In this document: positions 55,797 to 64,000 of the stretch, piece by piece
Layout: every line of letters begins with the position of its first letter
Numbering within the stretch: the stretch's first letter is position 1
Source of the DNA: Streptococcus sp. NPS 308
Lineage (GTDB): Bacteria > Bacillota > Bacilli > Lactobacillales > Streptococcaceae
Length of the DNA: 64,000 nt
Assembly: GCF_002355895.1 (NCBI RefSeq)
Contig: NZ_AP017652.1
Location: 1,707,001-1,771,000, forward strand
Direction of reading: 5' to 3'
The notes under the pieces: model-generated
Seen by the model: the letters and a program-made list of their open reading frames with translations, nothing else
Told to the model about the DNA's origin: nothing
Database searches by the model: none
Program-made: the position numbers and the translations under genes

Positions 55797-57162
55797 AGCT
55801 TCTAATCAGCTCCTCTACTAATTCAATATGGGTGTAGTAATCGGCGATCCGCACGTTTTCATCTCCACCGTGGTCTCGGCTATTGGCATTCCCTAAACCG
55901 AAGGCTACCATAGGTACCTCTAGGGCGTCAAAGACCGTATGCATAGGTCCTGTCCCCGCTGTAGTCGGCAAGACCGATACGCCCTGAGGGTAGAATTTCT
56001 TGGCCAACTCGATGACATTGAGAATGGCTGGCGCACTCATATCGCTTCGATAACTCATCTCTCCCAAGGTATAATACAATTCTACCTTATCAAAACCATT
56101 TTTGTCTAGCTGTTTCCGAATTTTTTCCAGAACATCATGCGGTTCTAAGCCAGGAACCAGACGAACCTCTAGCTTGGCACTAGCTTCTGCTGGCAAAATA
56201 GTCTTAACACCCTGACCTTGGTAACCAGATTGGATTCCCTCTATATTGAGTGCAGGTTCAAAAAAGAATCGTTTGAGAAAGGCAGCGCGCTCCTCTTGTA
56301 AGAGAGGCAATTCCAAGCCGTAAATGCGGCTGATTTCCCCGGGGTTGCCTTGTGCATAGGTGTCCACCAAGGCTAACTCTCGTTCATTCGGCTCTTGGAC
56401 ATCCTCGTACAAGCCTTCTACTAAGATACGACCATCTGCAGCGCGTAGGCTACTTAAGGCCTGGATAAGATACCATGGTGCTGACTCCACGACACCTCCA
56501 TAACTCGAGTGGATATCCACATCCGCACTTTTCACCTTGGCATCAAAGGTCACGATTCCCTTGTTTCCACCAGAAATTTCTAACTGCTCCAAGGCATTTT
56601 TGGTTCCTTGCTCCCAAACTAGCAAATCTGCTCCTCGGAGTTTGTCTGCGTGTTTCTCTAAATACTTATCTAAATCCATAGAAGCAGACTCCTCTGCCCC
56701 TTCCATGATAAAGCTGATATTGACTGGCAGGTCATCGTGGTGCTGCATATACTTTCTCAGAGCACTCAAACGAGCCGTGATGTGCCCCTTGTCGTCGTCA
56801 ACCCCACGCCCATACATAAAGCCATTTCGCACAGAAAGTGTAAAGGGATCCTCTGTCCAAATCTGATCTCCGTCCGCTGGTACGGTGTCATAGTGATTAT
56901 AGAAAATCAAGGTCTTAGCATCTGGACGCGAACTCTTGAAATGCGCCATGACAAAAGGCGCCGTGTAGCTCTCATCTATCTCGACTTCAGCTCCCACACG
57001 CTTGAAAATCTCACCCAAATAGTTGGCGACTTCCTTGAGCCCGACCTGCTGGGCAAAGACTGATTTCTTAGAAATCAAGGTACGCAAAACTTCAAAATAA
57101 TGCTGGGCTACATGATCCTTTTCAAATTTTTCAATCTGCTTTTGTTCACTAGGAAAAACCAT
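55789..57162 (-). CDS. M20 family metallopeptidase (dipeptidase type)
   Basis: Cytoplasmic zinc peptidase, 457 residues. Metal-ligand motifs: [12 protein letters not shown] (His, Asp), [10 protein letters not shown] (Asp), MEGAEESAS (Glu pair) and a C-terminal H in [14 protein letters not shown]. It is embedded between metQ and metN; cleavage of methionine-containing dipeptides imported by or alongside the transporter would fit, but is inference. Overlaps metN by 8 bases. Confidence 0.88.
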   Translation of the reverse strand: MVFPSEQKQIEKFEKDHVAQHYFEVLRTLISKKSVFAQQVGLKEVANYLGEIFKRVGAEVEIDESYTAPFVMAHFKSSRPDAKTLIFYNHYDTVPADGDQIWTEDPFTLSVRNGFMYGRGVDDDKGHITARLSALRKYMQHHDDLPVNISFIMEGAEESASMDLDKYLEKHADKLRGADLLVWEQGTKNALEQLEISGGNKGIVTFDAKVKSADVDIHSSYGGVVESAPWYLIQALSSLRAADGRILVEGLYEDVQEPNERELALVDTYAQGNPGEISRIYGLELPLLQEERAAFLKRFFFEPALNIEGIQSGYQGQGVKTILPAEASAKLEVRLVPGLEPHDVLEKIRKQLDKNGFDKVELYYTLGEMSYRSDMSAPAILNVIELAKKFYPQGVSVLPTTAGTGPMHTVFDALEVPMVAFGLGNANSRDHGGDENVRIADYYTHIELVEELIRSYE

Positions 57163-57247
57163 TTTTTCTCTCCCTTTCTAAGGACTTGTGTCTATGGACG
57201 GACTACAAGATTATCTTCTTCAAAACCAACAGTCTAGACAAAAGCAA

Positions 57248-57269
57248 GAGGTGGAAACTCTCCCACCTC
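57248..57269 (-). terminator. Hairpin between metQ and the M20 peptidase gene
   Basis: Perfect stem GAGGTGG / CCACCTC with an 8-base loop after metQ, followed by TTGCTTTTG. Likely a partial terminator that makes the binding protein more abundant than the permease and ATPase, a common pattern in ABC operons. Confidence 0.6.
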
Positions 57270-57280
57270 CCTATGTCTTA

Positions 57281-58135
57281 TTACCAAACTGGTTGGTCCA
57301 AACCGTCTGATGTTTCTTCGATGACTTTTTTCACTTCATCAGTGTGGTAAGCCGCGATAATTTTCTTGATGGCATCAGCTTTAGGTGATGATTCCCAATC
57401 TTTTTTCGCAACGATGATGTTGTACCATTGTTTTGAGTTTTCATCAGCTTGCTCTTTGAAGAGTGCTTTCTTGTAGTCCAATTTTGCTTCTGTAACGAAG
57501 GTATTGTTTACAACGGCAGCGTCAACTGATGACAATGAACGAGCTGTCTGGCTAGCGTCCAATTCTGTAATCTTCAAGTTCTTTGGATTTTCTTTGATGT
57601 TCGCAACTGTTGCTAGAGCCGTTCCAGAAACATCCAATTTGATCAAACCAGCTGATTGAAGCAAGTAAAGCGCACGGCTTTCGTTTGTTGCATCGTTTGG
57701 TACAGCAATTTCACCGTTATCTGGGATTTCTTCCACTTTGGTGTACTTGTTTTCTTCCCCATTTTTACCTGAGTAAAGGCGGATTGGAGAGATATAAGTA
57801 TCTGCAATCGCTACAAGGTCTTTCCCGTTTTCTTTGTTCCAGTTGTTCAAGAAGTTGTAGTGTTGGAAAGCGTTCAAGTCTACTTCGCCATCAGCAGTTG
57901 CCTTGTTTGGTTGAGAGTAGTCAGTAAACTCTGTGAATTCCAATTTAATGCCATCTTTTTTAACCAATTCTTGGATTTTATCCCAACGTGCTTCTTCAGA
58001 ACCGCTACGGTTAACTGTTGCAATTTTGACAACTGTTTCGTTATCTGCTTTCTTTTCTGCATTTCCGCAAGCTGCAAGAGCCAAACCTGCGACTGTAGCA
58101 AGAGCTGCTACACCGAGCCATTTTTTAATTTTCAT
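57281..58135 (-). CDS. metQ: Methionine-binding lipoprotein
   Basis: Substrate-binding protein of the MetNPQ importer, 284 residues. Signal peptide MKIKKWLGVAALATVAGLALAAC with lipobox LAAC (C23). NlpA-family core: QHYNFLNNWNKENGKDLVAIADTYISPIRLYSGK, ITELDASQTARSLSSVDAAVVNNTF and the closing YHTDEVKKVIEE. First gene of the operon; a MET-box-like palindrome lies upstream of its promoter. Confidence 0.94.
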   Translation of the reverse strand: MKIKKWLGVAALATVAGLALAACGNAEKKADNETVVKIATVNRSGSEEARWDKIQELVKKDGIKLEFTEFTDYSQPNKATADGEVDLNAFQHYNFLNNWNKENGKDLVAIADTYISPIRLYSGKNGEENKYTKVEEIPDNGEIAVPNDATNESRALYLLQSAGLIKLDVSGTALATVANIKENPKNLKITELDASQTARSLSSVDAAVVNNTFVTEAKLDYKKALFKEQADENSKQWYNIIVAKKDWESSPKADAIKKIIAAYHTDEVKKVIEETSDGLDQPVW

Positions 58136-58166
58136 GATTCTTTCTCCTTAAAAATAATACTGTAAC

Positions 58167-58195
58167 AGTATCTCATAAATTGTTTGATTTAACAA
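58167..58195 (-). promoter_or_regulatory. Promoter of the metQ operon
   Basis: Minus strand -35 TTGTTA (58190-58195), 17-base spacer, -10 GATACT (58167-58172) preceded by TGA. The non-consensus -10 is consistent with dependence on an activator bound upstream. Confidence 0.6.
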
Positions 58196-58216
58196 ATTGT
58201 TAATAGATAGGCAGAC

Positions 58217-58235
58217 ATATAGTTTAAAACTATAT
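58217..58235. promoter_or_regulatory. MET-box-like operator (MtaR/MetR type)
   Basis: Perfect 19-bp palindrome ATATAGTTT-A-AAACTATAT. It matches the motif TATAGTTtnaAACTATA described for the LysR-type methionine regulator MtaR/MetR of streptococci. It ends 21 bases upstream of the -35 of the metQ promoter, an activator position. Confidence 0.8.
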
Positions 58236-58253
58236 ACCTCCAGAATGGAAAAC

Positions 58254-58277
58254 CATCCATCTACCAGAGAATGGATG
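58254..58277 (-). terminator. Terminator of the amino-acid-binding lipoprotein gene
   Basis: Stem CATCCAT / ATGGATG with a 10-base loop, followed on the minus strand by GTTTTCC. It separates this gene from the metQ operon. Confidence 0.6.
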
Positions 58278-58287
58278 ATTTACAAAT

Positions 58288-59163
<876 letters not shown>

Positions 59164-59232
59164 TTATCAGAAAATAATTTTTTTCGCTATTATATGATAT
59201 CTATCTCGGTGATAGGTTTTTTTTATGGCTGA

Positions 59233-59556
59233 CTAAAAGACCAGACGCAAGACTGCAATCAAGACCACTCCAAAAAGAACTGTGCCCACTAGATTGCGGT
59301 AGCGAAAGGCTACCCAAGCCGTTGGAAAGACTGCTAAAAAGTCCAGCCACTTGATCTGAGGAAGGCTCCCAACCTTGCCTGCCACTACACTTGAAAGGAT
59401 CAAGGCAAAGATAATGGAAACAGGCAAAAATTTCAAAAAACGCTCAACGATAGCTGGCAAACCCTTGTACTTAACCAAGATGAAGGGAATCATACGAGGT
59501 ATCCAAGTCACTAGGCCCGAAAAGATAACGGCTAACAAAAGATATTTACTGACCAT
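59233..59556 (-). CDS. azlD: AzlD family branched-chain amino acid export subunit
   Basis: 107-residue membrane protein with about four short TM segments and the AzlD start RMIPFILVKYKGLPAIVERFLKFLPVSIIFALI. Overlaps azlC by 11 bases, the usual arrangement of this two-subunit exporter. Confidence 0.88.
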   Translation of the reverse strand: MVSKYLLLAVIFSGLVTWIPRMIPFILVKYKGLPAIVERFLKFLPVSIIFALILSSVVAGKVGSLPQIKWLDFLAVFPTAWVAFRYRNLVGTVLFGVVLIAVLRLVF

Positions 59557-60241
59557 CTAAGACCACCCCCATTGTACATCCAAGTAGCGTCGCAAATAGA
59601 ACAGCTAGAGACTGAGACACCACTGTCAAGAGCAAAAAGAAAGACACCGTAACAACTGCTATGATTTTCAGCAGATTGCGGACAGGAATCCGTCTTTGCA
59701 TAATCTGGAACTGCGAAGCAAAAATCCCGATAAACATTCCCACCAGGGCAAAATCAAGGCCAAAGATTTCTGGATTTGGCAGTAAACCACCTAGAGCTGT
59801 CCCAACAACTGTCCCAACAAACCAAGCTACATAACTGTTGAGATTATTCCCATGCATCCACATAGGATTGACCTTGTCTGTATGGGCTAATTCTCCCATC
59901 AAAACCCCGTAAGTCTCATCTGTCAAGAGACTAGACATACCGATATTTTGCCAGAGACTGGTATGACGGAAATAGGTCGACGCATGCAAGCTCAGCAAAA
60001 AGAGTCGTAAATTGATTAAAAAGACTGTCATGGCAATGGCTGCTACAGGTGCTTGGACCGCAATCAATGCCAACATGGCAAACTGGGCGCTCCCAGCATA
60101 AACAAAGAGGCTCATCAGGCCCATCTCAACAGGTGTCACATAGGGCGCACCGATAATCCCACAAGCTAGACCGATACTAACATAGCCAAGGGCAGTCGGC
60201 ATGGCAGCCTGAACACCTTCCCAAAATCCTTTTTCTTTCAT
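59546..60241 (-). CDS. azlC: AzlC family branched-chain amino acid exporter
   Basis: 231-residue membrane protein with the family block AMPTALGYVSIGLACGIIGAPYVTPVEMGLMSLFVYAGSAQF and FLINLRLFLLSLHAS, about six TM segments. Works with AzlD in export of branched-chain amino acids or their analogues. Start MKEKGFWEG preceded by AAGAGGAAAAAA. Substrate inferred from family only. Confidence 0.9.
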   Translation of the reverse strand: MKEKGFWEGVQAAMPTALGYVSIGLACGIIGAPYVTPVEMGLMSLFVYAGSAQFAMLALIAVQAPVAAIAMTVFLINLRLFLLSLHASTYFRHTSLWQNIGMSSLLTDETYGVLMGELAHTDKVNPMWMHGNNLNSYVAWFVGTVVGTALGGLLPNPEIFGLDFALVGMFIGIFASQFQIMQRRIPVRNLLKIIAVVTVSFFLLLTVVSQSLAVLFATLLGCTMGVVLDGQ

Positions 60242-60382
60242 TTTTTTCCTCTTATTTTCTTCGTTTGAGACTGTTCAAGGTCACAGCCACAGCAAGAAAT
60301 ATTATAACACATTCATAAAAGAGAAAAAAGTTTAGAGTTTGGAACTTGGAACTAGTAAACATTGTAAAAAAATTTTACCTGC

Positions 60383-60991
60383 TTATGGATACATGAGAAA
60401 TTGATCCACTCGAATCATATACTTGTTGGATTCAGTTTTTTCAGCATATTCATCTTCTGTCGGATAGACATCGACCCAGAGTTCCCACTGCTGTCCTTTC
60501 AATTTGACCTTGTAACGATAACCGTCATCGTATAGTCCTACCGGATCAGTGGTCATGGACTGGTAATCTGGAAGAGCTTCAAGTTCTTTTTTTATAGTCT
60601 GGGATAGATTGTTGAGTACTACTTGTTGCTCCATCTTTGAAGTTACAGGAATATGAGCTGTCGCTTCTTCCAAGCGATGCGATTTTGAAAATGTGAATCT
60701 TGCTCGACCTGTATAGCCCTTCAAAGAAATATTTTCATAATCATAGAAAAGGCGGCCTGTTTTATAGAAATAAGAGTCTTCTGCACGCCAAGTATCGCGA
60801 TAGGCCATTTCCTCTTCTTCCACCACTTGGCTAGCCTCTCCAAATACTTTTTCAAAAGATTTAACAGGCATACCGAAAGAAAGGGATTCAAACAAGACCA
60901 GTTGCGTCTTTTTGATATTATGGCAAGCTGATAAAAGCATGAGTAAAGCTCCAAGAGCGAGCAGACTACTGATTATTTTTGTAAATTTCAT
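60383..60991 (-). CDS. Lipoprotein with BLIP-like repeats (202 aa)
   Basis: Signal peptide MKFTKIISSLLALGALLMLLSAC with lipobox LSAC (C23). The mature part contains SFGMPVKSFEKVFGEASQVVEEEEM... and TWRAEDSYFYKTGRLFYDYEN, the pattern of small secreted proteins with a SmpA/BLIP-like fold (short FG-P and W-x-Y segments). Start at the ATG 60991; five codons of open frame upstream lack a site. Stand-alone gene. Function unknown. Confidence 0.75.
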   Translation of the reverse strand: MKFTKIISSLLALGALLMLLSACHNIKKTQLVLFESLSFGMPVKSFEKVFGEASQVVEEEEMAYRDTWRAEDSYFYKTGRLFYDYENISLKGYTGRARFTFSKSHRLEEATAHIPVTSKMEQQVVLNNLSQTIKKELEALPDYQSMTTDPVGLYDDGYRYKVKLKGQQWELWVDVYPTEDEYAEKTESNKYMIRVDQFLMYP

Positions 60992-61081
60992 ATTTCTACT
61001 ATACAAAAAAAGGTTAGGATTGACAAACTTTGATCGAGTCGGATTTCATGAAGGGTAAGTGACAAACCGTCATAATAAGAA

Positions 61082-61102
61082 AAAGACTGGGAAGCCAGCC
61101 TT
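61082..61102 (-). terminator. Terminator of the CPBP gene cluster
   Basis: Stem AAGGCTGG-CTTC-CCAGTCTT on the minus strand (one G-T pair), followed by TTTCTTATT. Lies 31 bases after the second CPBP gene. Confidence 0.75.
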
Positions 61103-61132
61103 ATCTATGTGATGTAAAAAATTCTGCCAAGT

Positions 61133-61807
61133 CTAATACCCAAACACCAGTAAACTGACAATGATTAAGAAGTTATTCCACAAGATGTGAAGGGCCATAG
61201 ACCAATAAACTGAACGTGTATAACGAAAGAACATACAGAGTAGCAGACCTGCTCCTGCATAAATGATGAAGTCTGTTAACACCCATCCATACTGTAAAAC
61301 ATGAATGAGACTAAAAAGAGTAGAGGAAACAATGACATCAACATAGTATGTTTTAAATTTAGCTAGAGCTGTCATCAGAAGCCCACGAAAGACCAATTCT
61401 TCAACTACAGGAGCAATGAGACTACCATAGAAAATACGCGTTATAAAGTAACTAATTCCTGTCAAATTAGCTGCTTCTTTCACAATTGCACTACCATTTT
61501 GCGTGCTTGGAAAGATCTGAGTCGTTATATTTACCCACAAAAATATCAATATAAAGGAAAGAAAGAAGATAGCTAGATAGGGCCAACGAAACTCGAAGCG
61601 ACCATAATCTTTCCAACGTTGACTCTTGACAAGAACCACAGTAGCAGCAATTCCCTCAATTACTATCAATAAAATTTGAATCCCATAAAATCCAAAATCT
61701 GATAATTGATCCATAAACTCTAATCTCACTACTAAATTAAAAATCAAGTAATAAGACATAAATACCAAAATGGTCCCTAGATAAAATTTCGTTTCTTTCC
61801 TTTTCAT
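61133..61807 (-). CDS. CPBP family intramembrane metalloprotease, paralogue 2
   Basis: 224 residues, about seven TM segments, motifs EELVFRGLLMTALAKF (EExxxR), FSLIHVLQYGW (FxxxH) and ALHILWNN (third motif). About half identical by eye to the upstream CPBP gene at 61928-62596, e.g. GLLMTALAKFKT versus GLVMTALEKGKK and GWVLTDF in both, so the two arose by tandem duplication. Downstream of an Rgg regulator; bacteriocin immunity or processing is possible but unproven. Confidence 0.85.
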   Translation of the reverse strand: MKRKETKFYLGTILVFMSYYLIFNLVVRLEFMDQLSDFGFYGIQILLIVIEGIAATVVLVKSQRWKDYGRFEFRWPYLAIFFLSFILIFLWVNITTQIFPSTQNGSAIVKEAANLTGISYFITRIFYGSLIAPVVEELVFRGLLMTALAKFKTYYVDVIVSSTLFSLIHVLQYGWVLTDFIIYAGAGLLLCMFFRYTRSVYWSMALHILWNNFLIIVSLLVFGY

Positions 61808-61825
61808 AGTTGATCCTTTTAAGTT

Positions 61826-61906
61826 TTATCTGCGTCTTTTTTCAGCCAAACCTGCCCAGAGGGCTTTCATCCAATCAAAAGCTCTAGCACGAGGAGTCGG
61901 CCTCAT
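61826..61906 (-). CDS. Possible short ORF (26 aa) between the CPBP paralogues
   Basis: ATG at 61906, stop TAA at 61826; peptide begins MRPTPRARAFDWMKALWAG and ends LAEKRRR. Basic with an amphipathic Trp-containing centre. The ribosome binding site is poor, so it may not be translated. It does not look like a hydrophobic SHP pheromone. Listed because it fills the only gap in the CPBP cluster downstream of an Rgg regulator. Confidence 0.3.
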   Translation of the reverse strand: MRPTPRARAFDWMKALWAGLAEKRRR

Positions 61907-61927
61907 ATTTATGTTTCTAAAAAGACT

Positions 61928-62596
61928 CTAAAACAACAAGGGCAAAATCTGGCCAATGCCATTGTAGACTATATGCAGTCCAATAGGCCAATAAATGGAC
62001 TTGGTTACTCTAAACAAGACTGCAAGTATGAGGCCACCACCCATATATACGAAAAAGTCTGTCAAGACCCAACCGTGATTACTAATGTGCAAGATTCCAA
62101 ACAAAGCAGCAGAACCAAGCACATCCAGACCCCACTTCTTTCCTTTTTCCAGAGCAGTCATTACCAACCCACGATAAATCATCTCTTCAAAAATGGGACC
62201 TGCAATCACAGGATAGAAAAAATACATCAAAAATGCCGTTGCTCCTGTAAAAGTAGGAATATCGAGTTGATAAGCAATTTCATTTTTGGTAGGTGGGAAA
62301 ATAACAAATGTGACAAAATTCCAAATAACAAAAGCAAGAAGAGCTAAAAAGGAATAAAAAAGATAAGACCCTTTAAATTTTCTACTGTTGATTTTCTGCC
62401 ATTTACCTGACCAAACCATAACAATAATAGCAAGCAGAACCACAAGAAAATTCAACATCATATCCGACAAATAATAGGCAAAGTCAGATAGACCAGCAGC
62501 AAGGCCGCTATGTAAAAGCAAACGAATGAAGAACTGGTCAGTAATGACAAGTAGAATAGCTACAAACAAGTAGTAGCGTGAGATTATCTTTTTCAT
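61928..62596 (-). CDS. CPBP family intramembrane metalloprotease, paralogue 1
   Basis: 222 residues, about seven TM segments, motifs EEMIYRGLVMTALEKG, FGILHISNHGW and GLHIVYNG. First gene after rgg on the same strand. Its promoter has an extended -10 (TGTTATACT, AGTATA at 62628-62633) but no recognisable -35, as expected for an activator-dependent promoter. Confidence 0.85.
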   Translation of the reverse strand: MKKIISRYYLFVAILLVITDQFFIRLLLHSGLAAGLSDFAYYLSDMMLNFLVVLLAIIVMVWSGKWQKINSRKFKGSYLFYSFLALLAFVIWNFVTFVIFPPTKNEIAYQLDIPTFTGATAFLMYFFYPVIAGPIFEEMIYRGLVMTALEKGKKWGLDVLGSAALFGILHISNHGWVLTDFFVYMGGGLILAVLFRVTKSIYWPIGLHIVYNGIGQILPLLF

Positions 62597-62627
62597 TTTA
62601 TTTTCTCCTATACTATGAAATAAAGAC

Positions 62628-62700
62628 AGTATAACACGAAAAATGCCCTATTTTAGAAAATCGCATATTTGACATTTTTTCTTATAGAAATTTCATTTTT
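62628..62700 (-). promoter_or_regulatory. Candidate Rgg-controlled promoter of the CPBP cluster
   Basis: Extended -10 TATACT (62628-62633) with poor -35. Upstream lies GAAATTTCTATAAGAAAAAATG (TTTCTATAAGAAA is an inverted repeat), enclosed by AATCGC / GCGATT. This may be a binding site for the adjacent Rgg protein and/or the rgg terminator. Assignment is inferred from position. Confidence 0.4.
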
Positions 62701-62711
62701 GCGATTGTTTG

Positions 62712-63575
62712 TTAATCGATAAGGTCTTTATATTGCTGTAAGCGTAGTTCAAAAAGGGCTGTTAATTGTGGATTTTCTAATACTTGTAGAGATTGGATAA
62801 AGTCTTCAATCTCTTTTTGATTACTTCCCTTGGTTTGAAGGAAAATGCTCATCTTCTTTAAAAACTGCCACAATAATTTCTCAAAAACATCGTATGGACG
62901 GAGCATGCTCTCCAACTCGGACTCAAAGATTAGGATGTAAGAGAAAAGCTTACGCTCCATAAGCTCTGATATGATATTCAGAAAGCCACTTTTCATATAC
63001 AGTCTATTGTGTGCCAATTCTTTAAATTCCTTGGATTTTTCAAGTAAAGAGGTTGATAAAAAAATCAGATCTTGGTTGCTCAAGAAGGGCATGGTATTGC
63101 AAAAAATATAGAGTTCAAACCAGGTCCAAGATTCGATAGCATAGAGATAAGTAGTTAAAAACTCGCTATCCTCCTCTTCTAACGGATACCTTTTATCTAA
63201 GGAATGAATGGCATCTTTAATCACAATAGCGTTCAAACGACGATAGGTCTGCGCCATCTGTTCTTGTTCGACTTCCTCCAACAGTTGCTCTAAACCCGCT
63301 ATATCTTGATGGGCAAAACGATCCACAACCTTTCGACCAAATCGCATGTGTGGGGATTCTTGGTAGTTGTTGAGCTTGTGCCCAAACTCATCAAAGGTCA
63401 CATTTATCCCTTGGATAGCTAGGATCAGCTTATCCGCAGACAGCATAGACTGTCCCAGTTCAAACTTGGATAGCTGGGATGCTGTCAGTCCATCACAAGC
63501 AACATCTGACTGCTTGAGTTTTCTCGCCAGACGCAATTCCTTGTAAAATTCTCCCAATTCCATCTTTTCAATCAT
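62712..63575 (-). CDS. Rgg/GadR/MutR family transcriptional regulator
   Basis: 287-residue regulator: N-terminal HTH (FYKELRLARKLKQSDVACDGLTASQLSKFELGQSMLS, residues about 8-45) and the helical-repeat C-terminal domain of Rgg proteins (TYRRLNAIVIKDAIHSL...WTWFELYIFCNTMPFLS). Start at 63575 (MIEKMELGEF) with AGGGAG upstream; two extra codons to a TTG are less likely. Lies between tsaD and the CPBP cluster, as the pneumococcal Rgg144-type gene does. No SHP pheromone ORF was found next to it. Confidence 0.88.
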   Translation of the reverse strand: MIEKMELGEFYKELRLARKLKQSDVACDGLTASQLSKFELGQSMLSADKLILAIQGINVTFDEFGHKLNNYQESPHMRFGRKVVDRFAHQDIAGLEQLLEEVEQEQMAQTYRRLNAIVIKDAIHSLDKRYPLEEEDSEFLTTYLYAIESWTWFELYIFCNTMPFLSNQDLIFLSTSLLEKSKEFKELAHNRLYMKSGFLNIISELMERKLFSYILIFESELESMLRPYDVFEKLLWQFLKKMSIFLQTKGSNQKEIEDFIQSLQVLENPQLTALFELRLQQYKDLID

Positions 63576-63650
63576 GGCCAAACTCCCTTTACTATTCTAT
63601 TTGTAAAAACTTTTCCTTTTTTAACATATTATAAAATATTTTAGCAAAAA

Positions 63651-63669
63651 AGCCAGCTTCAAGCTGACT
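63651..63669 (-). terminator. Terminator of tsaD
   Basis: Stem AGTCAGCTT-G-AAGCTGGCT on the minus strand followed by TTTTTTGC. The rgg -10 TATAAT (63628-63633) lies just beyond it. Confidence 0.8.
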
Positions 63670-63671
63670 CT

Positions 63672-64000
63672 TTATTCCATGGTATCAAAGGCAAGACTTG
63701 GTTTGGCATTGAGGTCTAAACTGGCAAAATTCTTCTTATTCCACTCACTGACACTGGCATAGGCAATCATACCAGCATTATCACCGCAGAGCCGCAGAGG
63801 TGGAATGATGACCTTGACATCTGTAATTTCGGCTGCTAGGCGTTCTCTGAGACCTTTATTGGCTGCTACACCACCTGCCACTACCAGAGTTTTAACAGGA
63901 TATTTCTCCAAAGCCTTCTTGGTTTTTGCCATGAGAATATCCATGACAGCTGCTTGGAAGGAAGCACACAAATCCTCTTTAGACAAGCTTTCTCCCTTTT
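63672..64000 (-). CDS. tsaD: tRNA threonylcarbamoyladenosine biosynthesis protein TsaD (partial, C-terminal part)
   Basis: Transferase subunit for the t6A modification of ANN-decoding tRNAs. The visible 108 codons read [18 protein letters not shown], then [18 protein letters not shown] and the C-terminal [16 protein letters not shown], which carry the conserved GGVAAN and CGDNAAMI-type motifs. The frame is open to the window edge; the N-terminal two thirds, with the metal-binding histidines, lie outside. Followed by a terminator. Confidence 0.94.
   Translation of the reverse strand, partial: KGESLSKEDLCASFQAAVMDILMAKTKKALEKYPVKTLVVAGGVAANKGLRERLAAEITDVKVIIPPLRLCGDNAGMIAYASVSEWNKKNFASLDLNAKPSLAFDTME

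Noticed and set aside
62605..62672. Minus-strand 20-codon ORF starting MSNMRFSKIG between rgg and CPBP as a possible pheromone
   Set aside because: No ribosome binding site and it runs through the -10 of the CPBP promoter; composition is not hydrophobic.
63573..63605. Plus-strand ORF MAKLPLLFYL opposite the rgg start as a possible SHP pheromone
   Set aside because: Only 10 codons, no ribosome binding site, an in-frame stop a short way upstream, and lacks the basic N-terminus of SHP precursors.

Overview
The window is an ordinary chromosomal segment of a mitis-group Streptococcus (S. mitis / S. oralis / S. pneumoniae relatives). The protein sequences are close to what I remember of pneumococcal ones, the gene order largely follows the pneumococcal stretch from tsaD through rgg, the met transporter, yesMN, mutL, uvrA, nrdD/nrdG to the S10 operon, and a perfect competence cin-box (TACGAATA) is present. 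mutS-argR-argS next to mutL is not the pneumococcal arrangement as I remember it, so a mitis-group relative is more likely than S. pneumoniae itself. No prophage, IS element, tRNA, rRNA or CRISPR array was seen.

Region 1 (1-13.2 kb, minus strand): the fused S10-spc-alpha operon, rpsJ to rpsK, with secY, adk, infA and rpmJ. Several spacers hold hairpins, including three copies of a 58-bp palindromic repeat flanking rpsH. The S10 promoter and leader occur twice: once before rpsJ and once 1 kb upstream as a relic that has lost rpsJ, with a GyrI-like gene in between.

Region 2 (14.2-25.3 kb, minus): the anaerobic ribonucleotide reductase operon (nrdD, a 46-aa protein, a GNAT, nrdG, a P-loop kinase) behind an inverted pair of NrdR-box-like sites that also forms a terminator-like hairpin; a late-competence unit (47-aa protein plus a 505-aa membrane protein); cls; a lipoprotein; folC; then the ireB-ruvX-DUF1292 operon, followed by a tandem array of covarying hairpins.

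Region 3 (25.4-39.9 kb): a lipoprotein, spx, then mgtA with a complex leader (M-box Mg riboswitch, terminator, a 23-codon upstream ORF and a hairpin over the mgtA ribosome binding site), pepQ-uvrA, divergent corA, a TfoX-N protein, an S66 peptidase, CPBP, tag, ruvA and a small XRE/RDD pair.

Region 4 (39.9-50 kb): mutL, a LytTR/DUF3021 regulatory pair with a direct-repeat operator, mutS, argR, argS, small membrane proteins and nrdI.

Region 5 (49.7-64 kb): a yesL-yesM-yesN two-component operon, an ECF-type S component, the methionine ABC transporter (metQ, an M20 peptidase, metN, metP) behind a MET-box-like palindrome, an amino-acid binding lipoprotein, azlCD, a lipoprotein, two tandem CPBP paralogues, an Rgg regulator and the 3' end of tsaD.

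The most interesting element is the mgtA leader: it appears to stack a riboswitch terminator on a translated leader peptide rich in acidic residues and proline, an arrangement reminiscent of enterobacterial mgtL.
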